From NCBI GenBank assembly GCA_965206775.1, contig CBDBKU010000003.1, positions 620,001-684,000 of the forward strand: a stretch of DNA of 64,000 nucleotides, in the 5' to 3' direction. Source of the DNA: VXMF01 sp965206775 (lineage in GTDB: Bacteria > Acidobacteriota > Terriglobia > Bryobacterales > UBA6623). The position numbers and the translations under genes were made by a program. Position 1 is the first letter of the stretch, and each line of letters starts with the position of its first letter. Positions 35,591 through 44,724 of this stretch are shown piece after piece. Below the pieces are notes generated by a model. The model saw nothing but the letters and a program-made list of their open reading frames with translations. It was not told where the DNA came from and made no database searches.

Positions 35591-36460
35591 ATGTACGCAC
35601 CCGAGTTCGACTACTACCGGGCAGCTTCCGTGGCGGAAGCCGCGGAACTTCTGGCCAAGCACCCTGACTCCAAGGTCCTAGCCGGCGGTCACAGCCTGAT
35701 CCCGATCCTGAAAGTGCGCCTCGCGGCGCCCTCTGCGCTTATTGACATCGGACGGATCGACGGCCTCCGAGGAATCGATTCCGAAGCCGGCACTATACGG
35801 ATCGGATCGCTCACAACCCACGCGGAACTGGCCGCGTCGCGGACTCTTAGCGATAGCGCCACGGCGCTGTCTGAAGCCGCCGGCATGATCGGCGACCCGG
35901 CAGTTCGAAACCGCGGCACGATCGGCGGCAATGTGGCGCACGCGGACCCCGCCTCAGACCTGCCAGCGGTGCTGGAGTGTCTGGGAGCCGAGTTTGTCAT
36001 TGCCGGGCCGGGCGGGGAGCGTAAGGTCGCCGCATCGGGCTTCTTCGAGGGCTTGATGACCACGGCTGTTGGCGAGCACGACATCCTCACGGCTATCGAG
36101 CTGCCTGCTGCAGGGCCCGGCGAGGGATCCGCCTACGCTAAGTTCGCGCACCCCGCCTCCCGCTACGCCGTAATCGGGGTCGCTGCGAAGGTCTCCGCCA
36201 TTGACGGCAGATGCACTGCGGCCAGCGTGGCTCTCGGCGGCCTGGTACCGGCTCCCGTTCGGGCCGAGGCGGTCGAACAGGCCTTGGTGGGCGCGCCGCT
36301 GACCGAGGACTCGATTGCGGATGCATCCCGGAGGGCAGTCGACTGCCTCGACGATGACGAGGTGCTAGGAGACGTCTACGCTTCGGCGGAGTATCGCAAG
36401 GCCGTCGCCCATGTCTGGGTTCGCCGCGCGCTAGCCGCCGCAGCCGCGCGCAGCGGCTAG
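35591..36460 (+). CDS. coxM: FAD-binding medium subunit of the molybdenum hydroxylase
   Basis: FAD subunit of 289 residues. The first FAD-binding motif is LAGGHSLIPILKVRLA, and the second is the AVRNRGTIGGNVAHADPASDLPA segment; a C-terminal CO-dehydrogenase flavoprotein domain follows. It passes electrons from the Fe-S subunit to an acceptor. The ATG lies 3 bp after the coxL stop and is preceded by AGGGAGGA. Confidence 0.92.
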   Translation: MYAPEFDYYRAASVAEAAELLAKHPDSKVLAGGHSLIPILKVRLAAPSALIDIGRIDGLRGIDSEAGTIRIGSLTTHAELAASRTLSDSATALSEAAGMIGDPAVRNRGTIGGNVAHADPASDLPAVLECLGAEFVIAGPGGERKVAASGFFEGLMTTAVGEHDILTAIELPAAGPGEGSAYAKFAHPASRYAVIGVAAKVSAIDGRCTAASVALGGLVPAPVRAEAVEQALVGAPLTEDSIADASRRAVDCLDDDEVLGDVYASAEYRKAVAHVWVRRALAAAAARSG

Positions 36461-36476
36461 CCGCGCGCGTCCGCAC

Positions 36477-37445
36477 ATGACCGATACGAAACCGATTCCC
36501 AGTTCGATCAGCGAATTGCAATCGATGCTGGCGCGGGAGGAGTACATCTCTGACCGCGCCTTAGCAACCTCCCTGTACCTCGGCCTCAGGCTTCAGCGGC
36601 CGGTGCTGCTGGAAGGCGAAGCAGGCGTCGGCAAGACCGAAGTCGCCAAGTCGATGGCGGCGGCACTGGGACGGGATCTCATCCGGATGCAGTGCTACGA
36701 AGGCCTAGACGTCAACCAGGCCGTCTACGAATGGAACTATTCCCGGCAGATCCTTGAGATCCAGCTCATGCGAGGAGGCGGAGAGCTCGACCGACAATCC
36801 GCAGCCATGGAACTGTTCCGGCGCGAGTTCCTGATCGAGCGGCCCTTGCTGCGGGCGCTGGAGCACGACGGCCCACCTCCCGTGCTGCTGATCGACGAAC
36901 TGGACCGGGCGGACGAAGAGTTCGAGGGCTACTTGCTCGAAATGCTCTCGGACTACCAAGTCACGATTCCGGAACTGGGCACAGTCAAGGCATCACAGCC
37001 GCCCGTCGTGCTCATCACCTCGAACCGCACGCGGGAACTCCACGATGCCTTGAAGCGGCGCTGTCTCTACTGCTGGATCGACTATCCGGATTTCGAGAAG
37101 GAGCTTCGAATCGTGCAGGTCAAAGTTCCAGCAGCCTCGACTGCGCTTAGCGAGCAGGCGACGGCGTTCGTCCAGGAACTGCGAAAGGCCGAACTCTATA
37201 AGACGGCAGGAGTTTCGGAAACGCTCGACTGGGTGGCCGCTCTGGTGGCTCTGGACGATGATCTGCTAACTCCGGAGCGGATCGACGAGACGCTCGGCAT
37301 CCTGCTGAAGAACCAGGAAGACATCCAGACAGTGCGCGGAGATCCCGTGCGAGCGATGCTGGACAGGGCGCAGCACCGCGGAGTGCGAATGAGCTACGCC
37401 GGCCAGGAGCCCAGCACGGCATGGGTCACCTCCTCGAAAACCTGA
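36477..37445 (+). CDS. coxD: MoxR-type AAA+ ATPase CoxD
   Basis: AAA+ ATPase of 322 residues. Walker A is EGEAGVGKTEVAKSMA and Walker B is VLLIDELDRADEEFEG. CoxD-type proteins help build the sulfurated Mo-Cu or Mo active site of the enzyme, acting with the VWA protein CoxE. Overlap of 25 bp with the next gene shows coupling. Part of the coxSLMDEG order. Confidence 0.88.
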   Translation: MTDTKPIPSSISELQSMLAREEYISDRALATSLYLGLRLQRPVLLEGEAGVGKTEVAKSMAAALGRDLIRMQCYEGLDVNQAVYEWNYSRQILEIQLMRGGGELDRQSAAMELFRREFLIERPLLRALEHDGPPPVLLIDELDRADEEFEGYLLEMLSDYQVTIPELGTVKASQPPVVLITSNRTRELHDALKRRCLYCWIDYPDFEKELRIVQVKVPAASTALSEQATAFVQELRKAELYKTAGVSETLDWVAALVALDDDLLTPERIDETLGILLKNQEDIQTVRGDPVRAMLDRAQHRGVRMSYAGQEPSTAWVTSSKT

Positions 37446-38611
37446 CTCAGTTCGCGCGCCTTCTTCGATCGCTCGGGCTTTCAGTGCCGGCCGGGAGCAC
37501 GATCGAAGCCGCCCGGGCGGTCCAGTACGTCAACATCGGGAAGAAGGACGAATTCCGGTTCGCCCTCCGGACGGTGCTTGTCCGGAGGGCCGAGGACATC
37601 CAGGTATTCGACACGGCCTTCCGAACATTCTGGAGCAAGCCGACAGGAACGAGCACGAAACTGGACCTGCGCCCTCTGGGCAGCGAGCGCAGAATCGGCG
37701 ATCCAGTCGTCGAAATGGAGTCCCTGGCGGGCACGTCCGGTACGGCGTCGCAAGACAGCGAGGCACGGTTGGAGCGCGTCCAGATCGCGACGTATAGCGA
37801 TCGCGAGGTTCTCCGCGAGAAGGACTTCAAGAAACTCACTGCAGAAGAGACGGCCCAGGCGGTTCGCCTGCTGCGGGAGCTTCGATGGCGCCCCGCTCCG
37901 CGACAGACCAAGCGCTGGATATCCGGACCAGGGGCCTCTCCAGACCTGCGCAAGCTGCTGTCCAAGTTCGCGCGGCGCGAGGCCGACCCGGTCGCGCCTC
38001 CAACGCGGGCAAGGAAGTCAGCACCCCGTCGACTCGTGCTGCTGTGCGACATCAGCGGCTCCATGGAACGGTACACGCGGATGCTGCTTTGGTTCGCCTG
38101 CTGCCTGACGGGGAATTTGGACCGGGTGGAATCGTTCGTCTTCGGGACCCGCCTCACGCGGATCACGAAGAAGCTCCGCGGCCAGCGGGGAAGCGACCCG
38201 CTGCGAGAGATCGCCCGTCTCGTGCCCGACTGGTCCGGCGGCACGCGAATCGGTGAAACGCTGCGGGCGTTCAACATGAAGTGGTCCCGTAGGGTATTGG
38301 GGAACGGAGCGGTCGTGCTGGTCGTTTCCGACGGATGGGATCGCGGCGATCCCGAGATCATGCGCCGCGAGGTGTCACGGCTCCAGCGATCCTGCCACAG
38401 GCTGGTGTGGCTTAGCCCCTTGCTGGGGTCGCCGGAGTACAGGCCGCTGACACGCGGCCTGCAGGCCGCGCTGCCGTATGTCGATGACTTCCTGCCAGTT
38501 CACAATCTTGCGAGCCTCGATCGGCTGGCCGCGCACTTGAACAAGCTTCGTACAGAGTCACGTTCGCATTCACGAGGCACGGAGACTACCGATCTCCTAG
38601 GCATTTGGTAG
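37421..38611 (+). CDS. coxE: VWA-domain accessory protein CoxE
   Basis: A 396-residue protein with an N-terminal helical region (MGHLLENLTQFARLLRSLGL) and a C-terminal von Willebrand A domain. The MIDAS motif is LLCDISGSMERYTRM and the distal sites are in WSGGTRIGETL and VVSDGWDRGDPE. MoxR-VWA pairs assemble metal cofactors; here the partner is CoxD and the client is the CoxL-like subunit. The start could be a few codons later given the 25-bp overlap. Confidence 0.87.
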   Translation: MGHLLENLTQFARLLRSLGLSVPAGSTIEAARAVQYVNIGKKDEFRFALRTVLVRRAEDIQVFDTAFRTFWSKPTGTSTKLDLRPLGSERRIGDPVVEMESLAGTSGTASQDSEARLERVQIATYSDREVLREKDFKKLTAEETAQAVRLLRELRWRPAPRQTKRWISGPGASPDLRKLLSKFARREADPVAPPTRARKSAPRRLVLLCDISGSMERYTRMLLWFACCLTGNLDRVESFVFGTRLTRITKKLRGQRGSDPLREIARLVPDWSGGTRIGETLRAFNMKWSRRVLGNGAVVLVVSDGWDRGDPEIMRREVSRLQRSCHRLVWLSPLLGSPEYRPLTRGLQAALPYVDDFLPVHNLASLDRLAAHLNKLRTESRSHSRGTETTDLLGIW

Positions 38612-38633
38612 GCTTGCGAGAGGTTTCGGGCAA

Positions 38634-39092
38634 ATGGAGTTCAAGAGCAAGTACGAATTCGAGGCAACTCCCGAAATGGTGTTCGACGCCATGACGAGTC
38701 CGGAAATGGTGGCGGACTGCCTCCCCGGCTGCGACGCGCTTGAACCTCTTGGAGACGACCGCTACCAAGCCACGATGACTCTAGGTGTCGCGGCTATCAA
38801 GGGCAGGTTCCGAGGGACTGTGGCGCTGCGCAACCAAGACCGCCCGGAATCGTTGATGTTGCAGGTCGAAGGGAAAGGAAACGCCGGCTTCGCCAAGGGC
38901 GAAGCCCTCATTGAAATCTCCGAGACCGAAGCGGGGAGCTCGGTCGCTGTGCAAGCCAAGGCCCGAGTTGGCGGCCCCGTGGCACGCGTGGGACAGCGGC
39001 TCATTGCCGGGACCGCGAAAATGATCGCCGACAAGTTCTTTGCTTGCATGCGCAATCAGATCGAAAGGCCACCGGCAGTGTCCGCTGACTGA
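38634..39092 (+). CDS. coxG: CoxG-like SRPBCC-family protein
   Basis: A 152-residue SRPBCC (START-like) fold protein beginning MEFKSKYEFEATPEMVFDAMTSPEMVADCLPGCD, the CoxG pattern. CoxG proteins are linked to membrane attachment or quinone/lipid handling for the molybdenum hydroxylase. Last gene of the operon, 22 bp after coxE. Confidence 0.88.
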   Translation: MEFKSKYEFEATPEMVFDAMTSPEMVADCLPGCDALEPLGDDRYQATMTLGVAAIKGRFRGTVALRNQDRPESLMLQVEGKGNAGFAKGEALIEISETEAGSSVAVQAKARVGGPVARVGQRLIAGTAKMIADKFFACMRNQIERPPAVSAD

Positions 39093-39528
39093 TGGCGAAC
39101 GAATTGAAAGGAACCAGCAAGAAAGCTGCAGATTGGGTGAAGCGAGCCGCATTGGACCGCTGGCCGCAGCACGGGAACGTAGCAATCGTGGCTTTGCGGG
39201 GCCAACAATGCCGTCGAACCGAGGTCGGACCTTCCCTTTGCGTCTCACTTAGTAGAACCTTCATTTCTATGTCTTCAATGCCATTGCCGTGGCGCTTTGA
39301 ACAGCTGGCCAGCTATTCGATTTGCCTCCCCACCGGGAACTAACGGCGCCCCATCAAGCATCTGCCCTCCCTCACCAATTGGGCCGCTTGACGGTCCCAG
39401 TACGACGCTCTCGCTACCGCCTCAAGCGCCTGGCCACGATGCACGGATTCCTGCGATGGCCGAGCGGCCGTTGACGCAACAGGGTCGGCGCAACACGTAC
39501 ACGGCACCGGCTGACCGAACGCCGTCTG
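39093..39528. other. Intergenic stretch after cox operon
   Basis: No supported gene between coxG and the convergent sulfatase. A short frame starting at 39092 (MANELKGTSKKAADWVKRAA) overlaps the coxG stop but loses protein-like character after about 30 codons and is not recognised. No terminator hairpin was identified. Confidence 0.4.
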
Positions 39529-40962
39529 TCATTCTCGAGGCCGATTTCGGGCACCCAGCGCGGCTGGCTCAACCGGCGCCAGCTGGACGTAGTCCTTGTA
39601 GCTGACGGCCGTGCGAGTTGGCTGGTCGGGGGGATTCGTCCTGTTCTCCCGAATCCAGTTCTCAAACTCCTCCACCAGTTCCGGACGCTCGGCGGCCAAG
39701 TCGGTCGTCTCGGTGTCGTCCGCTTCGAGATCATAGACTTCCACTGGTCTGTCGACGGCGCCCCTTACAAACTTCCATTGCCCCTTGCGAGCAGCTTGGC
39801 TGCGTAGCTGATTGCCGCTTGAAACGAGTTCCCAGTAGAGCCACTCGTGCTCTCGCTGCGTCCCCTCCCCTAGGATCGTGGGAACGATCGAGATTCCATC
39901 GTTGGGCGGGGGCTCGACCCCGGCAAGCTCCGCGAACGTTGGCATCATGTCGGGAAAATAGGTCACGTGCTGGCTCACGGCCCCAGCCCTCACGCGGCCC
40001 GGCCAGCTGACGATCTGGGGGATTCTCAGCCCGCCTTCGTACATCGAGCCCTTGTAACCGCGCAGGCCCGCACTGGCTTCGAAGAAATCCTCACTCACGT
40101 CGAACCGCGACTGCGCACCGTTGTCCGAATTGAAGATCACGACAGTGTCCTCGCCAATGCCGAGGCTCTCGAGCAGTTCTACGATCCGACCGACGTCGCG
40201 ATCCAGACGAGATACCATGGCCGCATAGGTCGCCCGTGGATTCGGCGAGACGATGTAGCCGATTCGGCGCTCCTGTCCCCCTCCGATTTCAGGGAACTTG
40301 CCTAGGTACTCTGCCAGAGAGTCTGAGGGAACTGCCAATTCCACGTGGGGTATGGTCACCGGGAGATAGCACAAGAACGGTCCGTCGCGATTCTCCCGGA
40401 TGAAGTCGAGGGCGCGCTCGACGATCACGTCGTGCGAGTACTGTCCCCGGCCGCCGTTCTCGTTCAGGGGCAGGTTCATCCGACCGTCGTTGAGAGTCAG
40501 CCAGAACGGATAGAAGAAGTGCGCATGCACCTGATGCAGGTAGCCTAGGAAATCGTCAAAGCCTTGCCTCAGCGGATGACCGGGACTGTCGGAGAGACCA
40601 AGTCCCCATTTGCCGTAGCCACCGGTCGAGTAACCCGCGGTCTTGAGGACTTCCGCCAAAGTGATGTCCGAATCTCGTAGGTGCGCGTCGCCGAGATTGC
40701 CTCGCACCGGCGTATGTCCCCCGTGGAGCCCCGTGATTAGAACGCTCCGTGATGGCGCGCAGACCGTCGACCCTGCGTAGGCCTGCGTGAATCGCATCCC
40801 CTGAGCAGCCAGGCGGTCGATGTTTGGCGTCTTGATCTTTGTCTGGCCATAGGAGCCCAGATGCCCGTACCCCAGGTCGTCGGCCATGATCAGGACGATG
40901 TTCGGCCCGGCCATCGAGACCGCTGGCAAGAGAAATCCGAGAAGGATCGTGGGCAGCTGCAC
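39529..40962 (-). CDS. Secreted sulfatase, arylsulfatase A-like
   Basis: Sulfate-ester hydrolase of about 477 residues. The start is taken as the GTG at 40962, giving the signal peptide VQLPTILLGFLLPAVSMAG; a TTG at 40971 is possible. Family marks are IVLIMADDLGYGHLG (metal site), the formylglycine motif C-A-P-S-R in TVCAPSRSVLITG, GGYGKWGLG, and VIFNSDNGAQ. It differs from the sulfatase at 8.4-9.8 kb in motif residues, so the two probably act on different substrates. Confidence 0.88.
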   Translation of the reverse strand: MQLPTILLGFLLPAVSMAGPNIVLIMADDLGYGHLGSYGQTKIKTPNIDRLAAQGMRFTQAYAGSTVCAPSRSVLITGLHGGHTPVRGNLGDAHLRDSDITLAEVLKTAGYSTGGYGKWGLGLSDSPGHPLRQGFDDFLGYLHQVHAHFFYPFWLTLNDGRMNLPLNENGGRGQYSHDVIVERALDFIRENRDGPFLCYLPVTIPHVELAVPSDSLAEYLGKFPEIGGGQERRIGYIVSPNPRATYAAMVSRLDRDVGRIVELLESLGIGEDTVVIFNSDNGAQSRFDVSEDFFEASAGLRGYKGSMYEGGLRIPQIVSWPGRVRAGAVSQHVTYFPDMMPTFAELAGVEPPPNDGISIVPTILGEGTQREHEWLYWELVSSGNQLRSQAARKGQWKFVRGAVDRPVEVYDLEADDTETTDLAAERPELVEEFENWIRENRTNPPDQPTRTAVSYKDYVQLAPVEPAALGARNRPRE

Positions 40963-41299
40963 GCCATGCAAGGTATCACGTCGGCAGGACGGGATGTCCG
41001 GCAGCCGCGGAGTCCGTTCTATTTCCCGCATCCTGCCTGTTATCGCGACCGGGTCGGCTGCCGTCATGCCAGCGCGCTGTTCGGGACGGGCCGGAATCCG
41101 GGACCCGCTGGGGCGGAAGTCTCGCCGAAGAGGACTCCGCGCGCGACATGCTCGGGTCGATCGCCCCGCCGTTAAGCGGAGGGCGACTGGACGCCCCGCG
41201 GCTCGCCGTCCGCGGCTACGGGGACATTGAAGTGAAGGCCGTCGCCAAGGAAGGGCGCGCGGAACCGGAATGGGCGACGGTGACTCGGGCGGCAACGAA

Positions 41300-41690
41300 C
41301 GAGGGCCGGGACTCGCTTCTGTCGCTCTTTCCCTGCAACTGGCAGGATTTCACTGCTCGAAGAGTGGCGGCGCGATGGCTGCACAAGGACAAGCCAGCGG
41401 AGAGGTTCCTTCGCGCCTTGCTCTTTCATCCGAGATTCGGGCATTCCTTGCGCAAGACCGCTGCGCGCACTCGGAACGCAGGCTACGCGGACCTGTCGCA
41501 CGCGGACCTGCTCAAGGCGGGGCCGGCTGCACGCGCTATTCGTATATCTGTTCTGGAGGGCGCGGGATTGCGGTGTCGGTCGGCAGTAGCTTCCGGGTCC
41601 AGGAGTTCGATGCCAGGACCGTGCAGGAAGCAGGCCGGACGGGGGCGATGTGGCCCATTCACTGCGACGTCTGGGTGGGTGATACGCTCC
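41300..41690 (+). pseudogene. IS4-family transposase remnant
   Basis: Two frames carry decayed pieces of an IS4-type transposase N-terminal half. One reads FLRALLFHPRFGHSLRKTAARTRNAGYADLSHADLLKAG, resembling the RALLLH...SLRETA...A..SDVALLKRL pattern. The other, shifted, reads FRVQEFDARTVQEAGRTGAMWPIHCDVWVGD, resembling the VDATTV-EPG-TG-WR-HY segment around the first catalytic Asp. The remainder of the gene is missing. No ends were found. Confidence 0.5.
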
Positions 41691-41812
41691 ATCAGCGTTG
41701 CGAGCGAACGCGGTCCGAGGTGAATTCGCGGCCGAACTCATCCAAATGCGCCCGGCGATCCGGCCGGGAAACGCCGGAGGTAAGATGTCTTGGTGGATTG
41801 TAGGGCACCGAC

Positions 41813-44245
41813 ATGAGACTTCGGCGACGCGCAGCACGGAGGCATCGGAGGGCGCGTCGTGCGCGACCGCCCCGCGAGTGGGTCGGCGGCGTGCTCTGGC
41901 CGCCGATCGTAATCGACGGCCCGGAGCCCACCCGCGCGGGCTGGGTGGTCTGGCTTGAGTTGCCGGACAAGCTCATCGTCGGTCAAGATGCAGTGGTGCC
42001 CGACAAAGCGGCGGGTGCCGTCACGAGCACGCTGCGCGAGGCCCTAGCGCAGCCTTTGATCGGACCGCCGCGCAAGCCGGACATCATCCGTGTCGCCGAC
42101 GCCGACGCCGCCGTCGCGGTGCGCGCAGAGGTCGGGGACACGATTGATGTCAGAATCGCCCCGACCCCAGAGTTCGATGACATCCTCAAAGACCTGATCG
42201 AGTCCCTGCCGGATTCCATCGACAACGAAGCGAGCTACTTCGCCAACGGGAGGATATCGGCAGACGCGGTAGCGGATCTGTTCTCGGCCAGCAGTTCTCT
42301 CCTCGCAATCGCGCCGTGGACTTCCGCCAATGACACCCAGTTGCTTCGGGTGAACATACCGGATCTCGGCGTCGATGGCGCCTGCATCTCGATCATCGGC
42401 AAGCTGGGCGTGAGCCGAGGTGTTCTGGTCTTCCCGTCGAGGGACTCCTTCGACGCTGTCCTCGCCGCCTCTGCGTCAAGCGCATCCCGGCGCGAGCCCT
42501 TCAGCGTGGGCTCGGGTTGCCTATCGCTCACATTCGATCCCGTCGCTGAACTATCTCCGTTAATGCAGGCCGAGGCCGCAGATTGCGGATGGCCGGTGAA
42601 GGAAAACGGCCTCTGCCCGGTCGTTATTCGTCTTGGGAGGGACGGCCTACCGACCCCCCTTGAAGAGCGGGATGTCGCAATCGCGGTTTCCTGCGCGCGG
42701 GCGCTCGTCGCCTTTTTCGTCAAGCATGGTGACAGATTCGAGTCGAACACGATCACGCCCGTCTGCGAGTCGTACGAGGACGGCCACGATCGGGAAGTGC
42801 AGCTCAGCGTACCTTACGAGGCCTTCGAGGGATTGGATCTGACCGAACCGAAGAGAAGCGCCCAGCCGCCGTCGCCACCTGGAACCGCATCGCAGAGTCT
42901 GACCGGGCGGCGCGTCGGCCGCAACGACCCCTGTCCGTGCGGCAGCGGGCGCAAGTACAAGAAATGCCATCTGGCGGCCGACGAGGGCAGGTCCGCCGGT
43001 GTTCACACGGCGGCCCAGTTGCACGCACTCGACGACCGGGTGGTAAGCAGCCTCATCCAGTTCGCCTCGCAGGAATTCGGACCTGCCTGGGAAAGCTCCA
43101 AGAACGACTTTGCGGACGCCGACCTAGCTATCCAACTTTCGCTGCCTTGGTCGATCTACTGCTTTGAAGTGGACGGGAGAACGGTCGCAGAAACCTACTT
43201 GGACCACCACGAACGCCGCTGCACCCGCGAGGAACGGAGCTGGCTGAAAGCACAGAGCACGGCATGGCTCTCCGTGTGGGAAGTGGAAGCCGTCGATTCG
43301 GGGAAAAGCTTGACTCTGCACGATCTCCTCTCGCACGAGCGTCGCACCGTGCAGGAAAAGGCCGGGTCGGAGACGTTGGTGTGGCGCGATTGCCTGCTGT
43401 GCCGCGTTGTCGACTTTGGCGACATCTCGCTCCTCAGCGGCGCGCACAGCCACCCGCTGCCGCCCCGCGAGGCTGCCCGCGTCGTCAAGCGCACTCGATC
43501 CCCCCTGGGTAGCAAGGGTGCCGTGCCGATCGAGCACCTTCGGAATGCCGCCTTCGGCCGCCTACTGATCCGGAATTGGGAGCGGGCTGTTGAATCGCAG
43601 AAGAATAGGCGGATCGAGTTCCGCAACACCGACGACGAGCTCATGGTGAGCACCGTGGACCGCTTCGAAGTTCAGCCGGGGGCAGCACAGGAAATCTACG
43701 CCCGTATCGCTGAGCTCGAAGGTGGGGAGTGGGACGATTACTCCGACCCGGATTCGCCGCTATTCGTACTCTCTCGGCCAAGCGATCCGGCAGACCCCGA
43801 CGGCAGGACGACCCTCCTCGGCCGGGTGCGTCTGGAAGCTGCGGAGCTCCGGATCGACACCAATTCGACAGAGCGGGCGGATGCCGTGCGCCAACGGATC
43901 GAGGCGGCCTGCGGCTGGCGCATCCGTCACCTGCGGCGCGAGCAAACGGACCAAACGACGTTTGTCGGGGAGCGTTCAGACGGACCGCCGAAGCCGCCGA
44001 AGCCGCTCACGCCCGTGGAAGCGCAGGCGCTGGCCGAATTCAAAGAGCACCACTACGCGAATTGGCTCGACCGGCCTTTACCGGGGCTCAACCAGAGGAC
44101 GCCGCGAGAATGCGCGAGGACTGCTGCCGGGCGGGCGGAGCTCGATCTGCTCGTGAAGGATATGGAGAACATGGAGGGTCGCGTTGAGGGCCCGCGATTC
44201 GATTTCTCGGGGATCCGCCGGGAGTTGGGCCTGGCACCCAAGTGA
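41813..44245 (+). CDS. Large SEC-C motif protein with DUF6930-like and MbcA/ParS-like domains
   Basis: An 810-residue cytosolic protein of unknown function. Residues about 25-135 (GWVVWLELPDKLIVGQDAVVPD, IGPPRKPDIIRVAD) resemble the DUF6930 fold. A SEC-C zinc-binding motif, NDPCPCGSGRKYKKCH, is at 371-386. The C-terminus (about 735-790: NWLDRPLPGLNQRTPRECARTAAGRAELDLLVKDME) resembles the MbcA/ParS/Xre antitoxin-like domain. The first 20 residues are very Arg-rich, so the start may be internal. SEC-C motifs are found in SecA tails and in nucleases and regulators. It lies between an IS4 remnant and a dipeptidase gene with no obvious operon partner. Confidence 0.7.
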   Translation: MRLRRRAARRHRRARRARPPREWVGGVLWPPIVIDGPEPTRAGWVVWLELPDKLIVGQDAVVPDKAAGAVTSTLREALAQPLIGPPRKPDIIRVADADAAVAVRAEVGDTIDVRIAPTPEFDDILKDLIESLPDSIDNEASYFANGRISADAVADLFSASSSLLAIAPWTSANDTQLLRVNIPDLGVDGACISIIGKLGVSRGVLVFPSRDSFDAVLAASASSASRREPFSVGSGCLSLTFDPVAELSPLMQAEAADCGWPVKENGLCPVVIRLGRDGLPTPLEERDVAIAVSCARALVAFFVKHGDRFESNTITPVCESYEDGHDREVQLSVPYEAFEGLDLTEPKRSAQPPSPPGTASQSLTGRRVGRNDPCPCGSGRKYKKCHLAADEGRSAGVHTAAQLHALDDRVVSSLIQFASQEFGPAWESSKNDFADADLAIQLSLPWSIYCFEVDGRTVAETYLDHHERRCTREERSWLKAQSTAWLSVWEVEAVDSGKSLTLHDLLSHERRTVQEKAGSETLVWRDCLLCRVVDFGDISLLSGAHSHPLPPREAARVVKRTRSPLGSKGAVPIEHLRNAAFGRLLIRNWERAVESQKNRRIEFRNTDDELMVSTVDRFEVQPGAAQEIYARIAELEGGEWDDYSDPDSPLFVLSRPSDPADPDGRTTLLGRVRLEAAELRIDTNSTERADAVRQRIEAACGWRIRHLRREQTDQTTFVGERSDGPPKPPKPLTPVEAQALAEFKEHHYANWLDRPLPGLNQRTPRECARTAAGRAELDLLVKDMENMEGRVEGPRFDFSGIRRELGLAPK

Positions 44246-44724
44246 GATTGCTACCTGCGCAGAGATGTGCGCGGCGTCGATCGGTTTCGAATCTCGATCG
44301 CTTTCCCGTAACCGCGCGGGCTCTAGCCTCGAGCGGGTACGCGCGGCTTCGCCTCACCGCAACCCTTAGCGTTCTCGCCCGTCCGTCCCCAGTGCGAAGA
44401 TTGCTGATCTGGCGGATCCAACCGTAGCGGAGCGACGCTCGCGGCGACCGGCGGCATCCGGCTTGGCGCGCCGCGCTTTACCACGGAGCCCTCTGCTCTC
44501 CACCTGCCAGTCGCGTGGGGCGGGAACGCCGGCGTCCGCGGGTCCCGCTCGGCGCACGCCGGGAGGATCGCAGGCCGGCCTGACGGCAGCGCCACGGACT
44601 TGCGACTGTCTTGTATCCGGCCAGCGGTTTCCTCGCTCCGGCGAACCTGCTCGTGCCTTCCGGCTGCTGCCAGGCCGACGAGCGCGGCAAGCCCAGCCGG
44701 TCGATCGGGTACAATCTTTCCGAC
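44246..44724. other. Intergenic stretch upstream of the membrane dipeptidase
   Basis: No supported gene in 479 bp. TACAAT at 44710-44715 lies only 9 bp before the dipeptidase ATG, which would give a leaderless transcript, but no matching -35 is visible. Open frames through the region are arginine-rich and not recognised. Confidence 0.4.
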
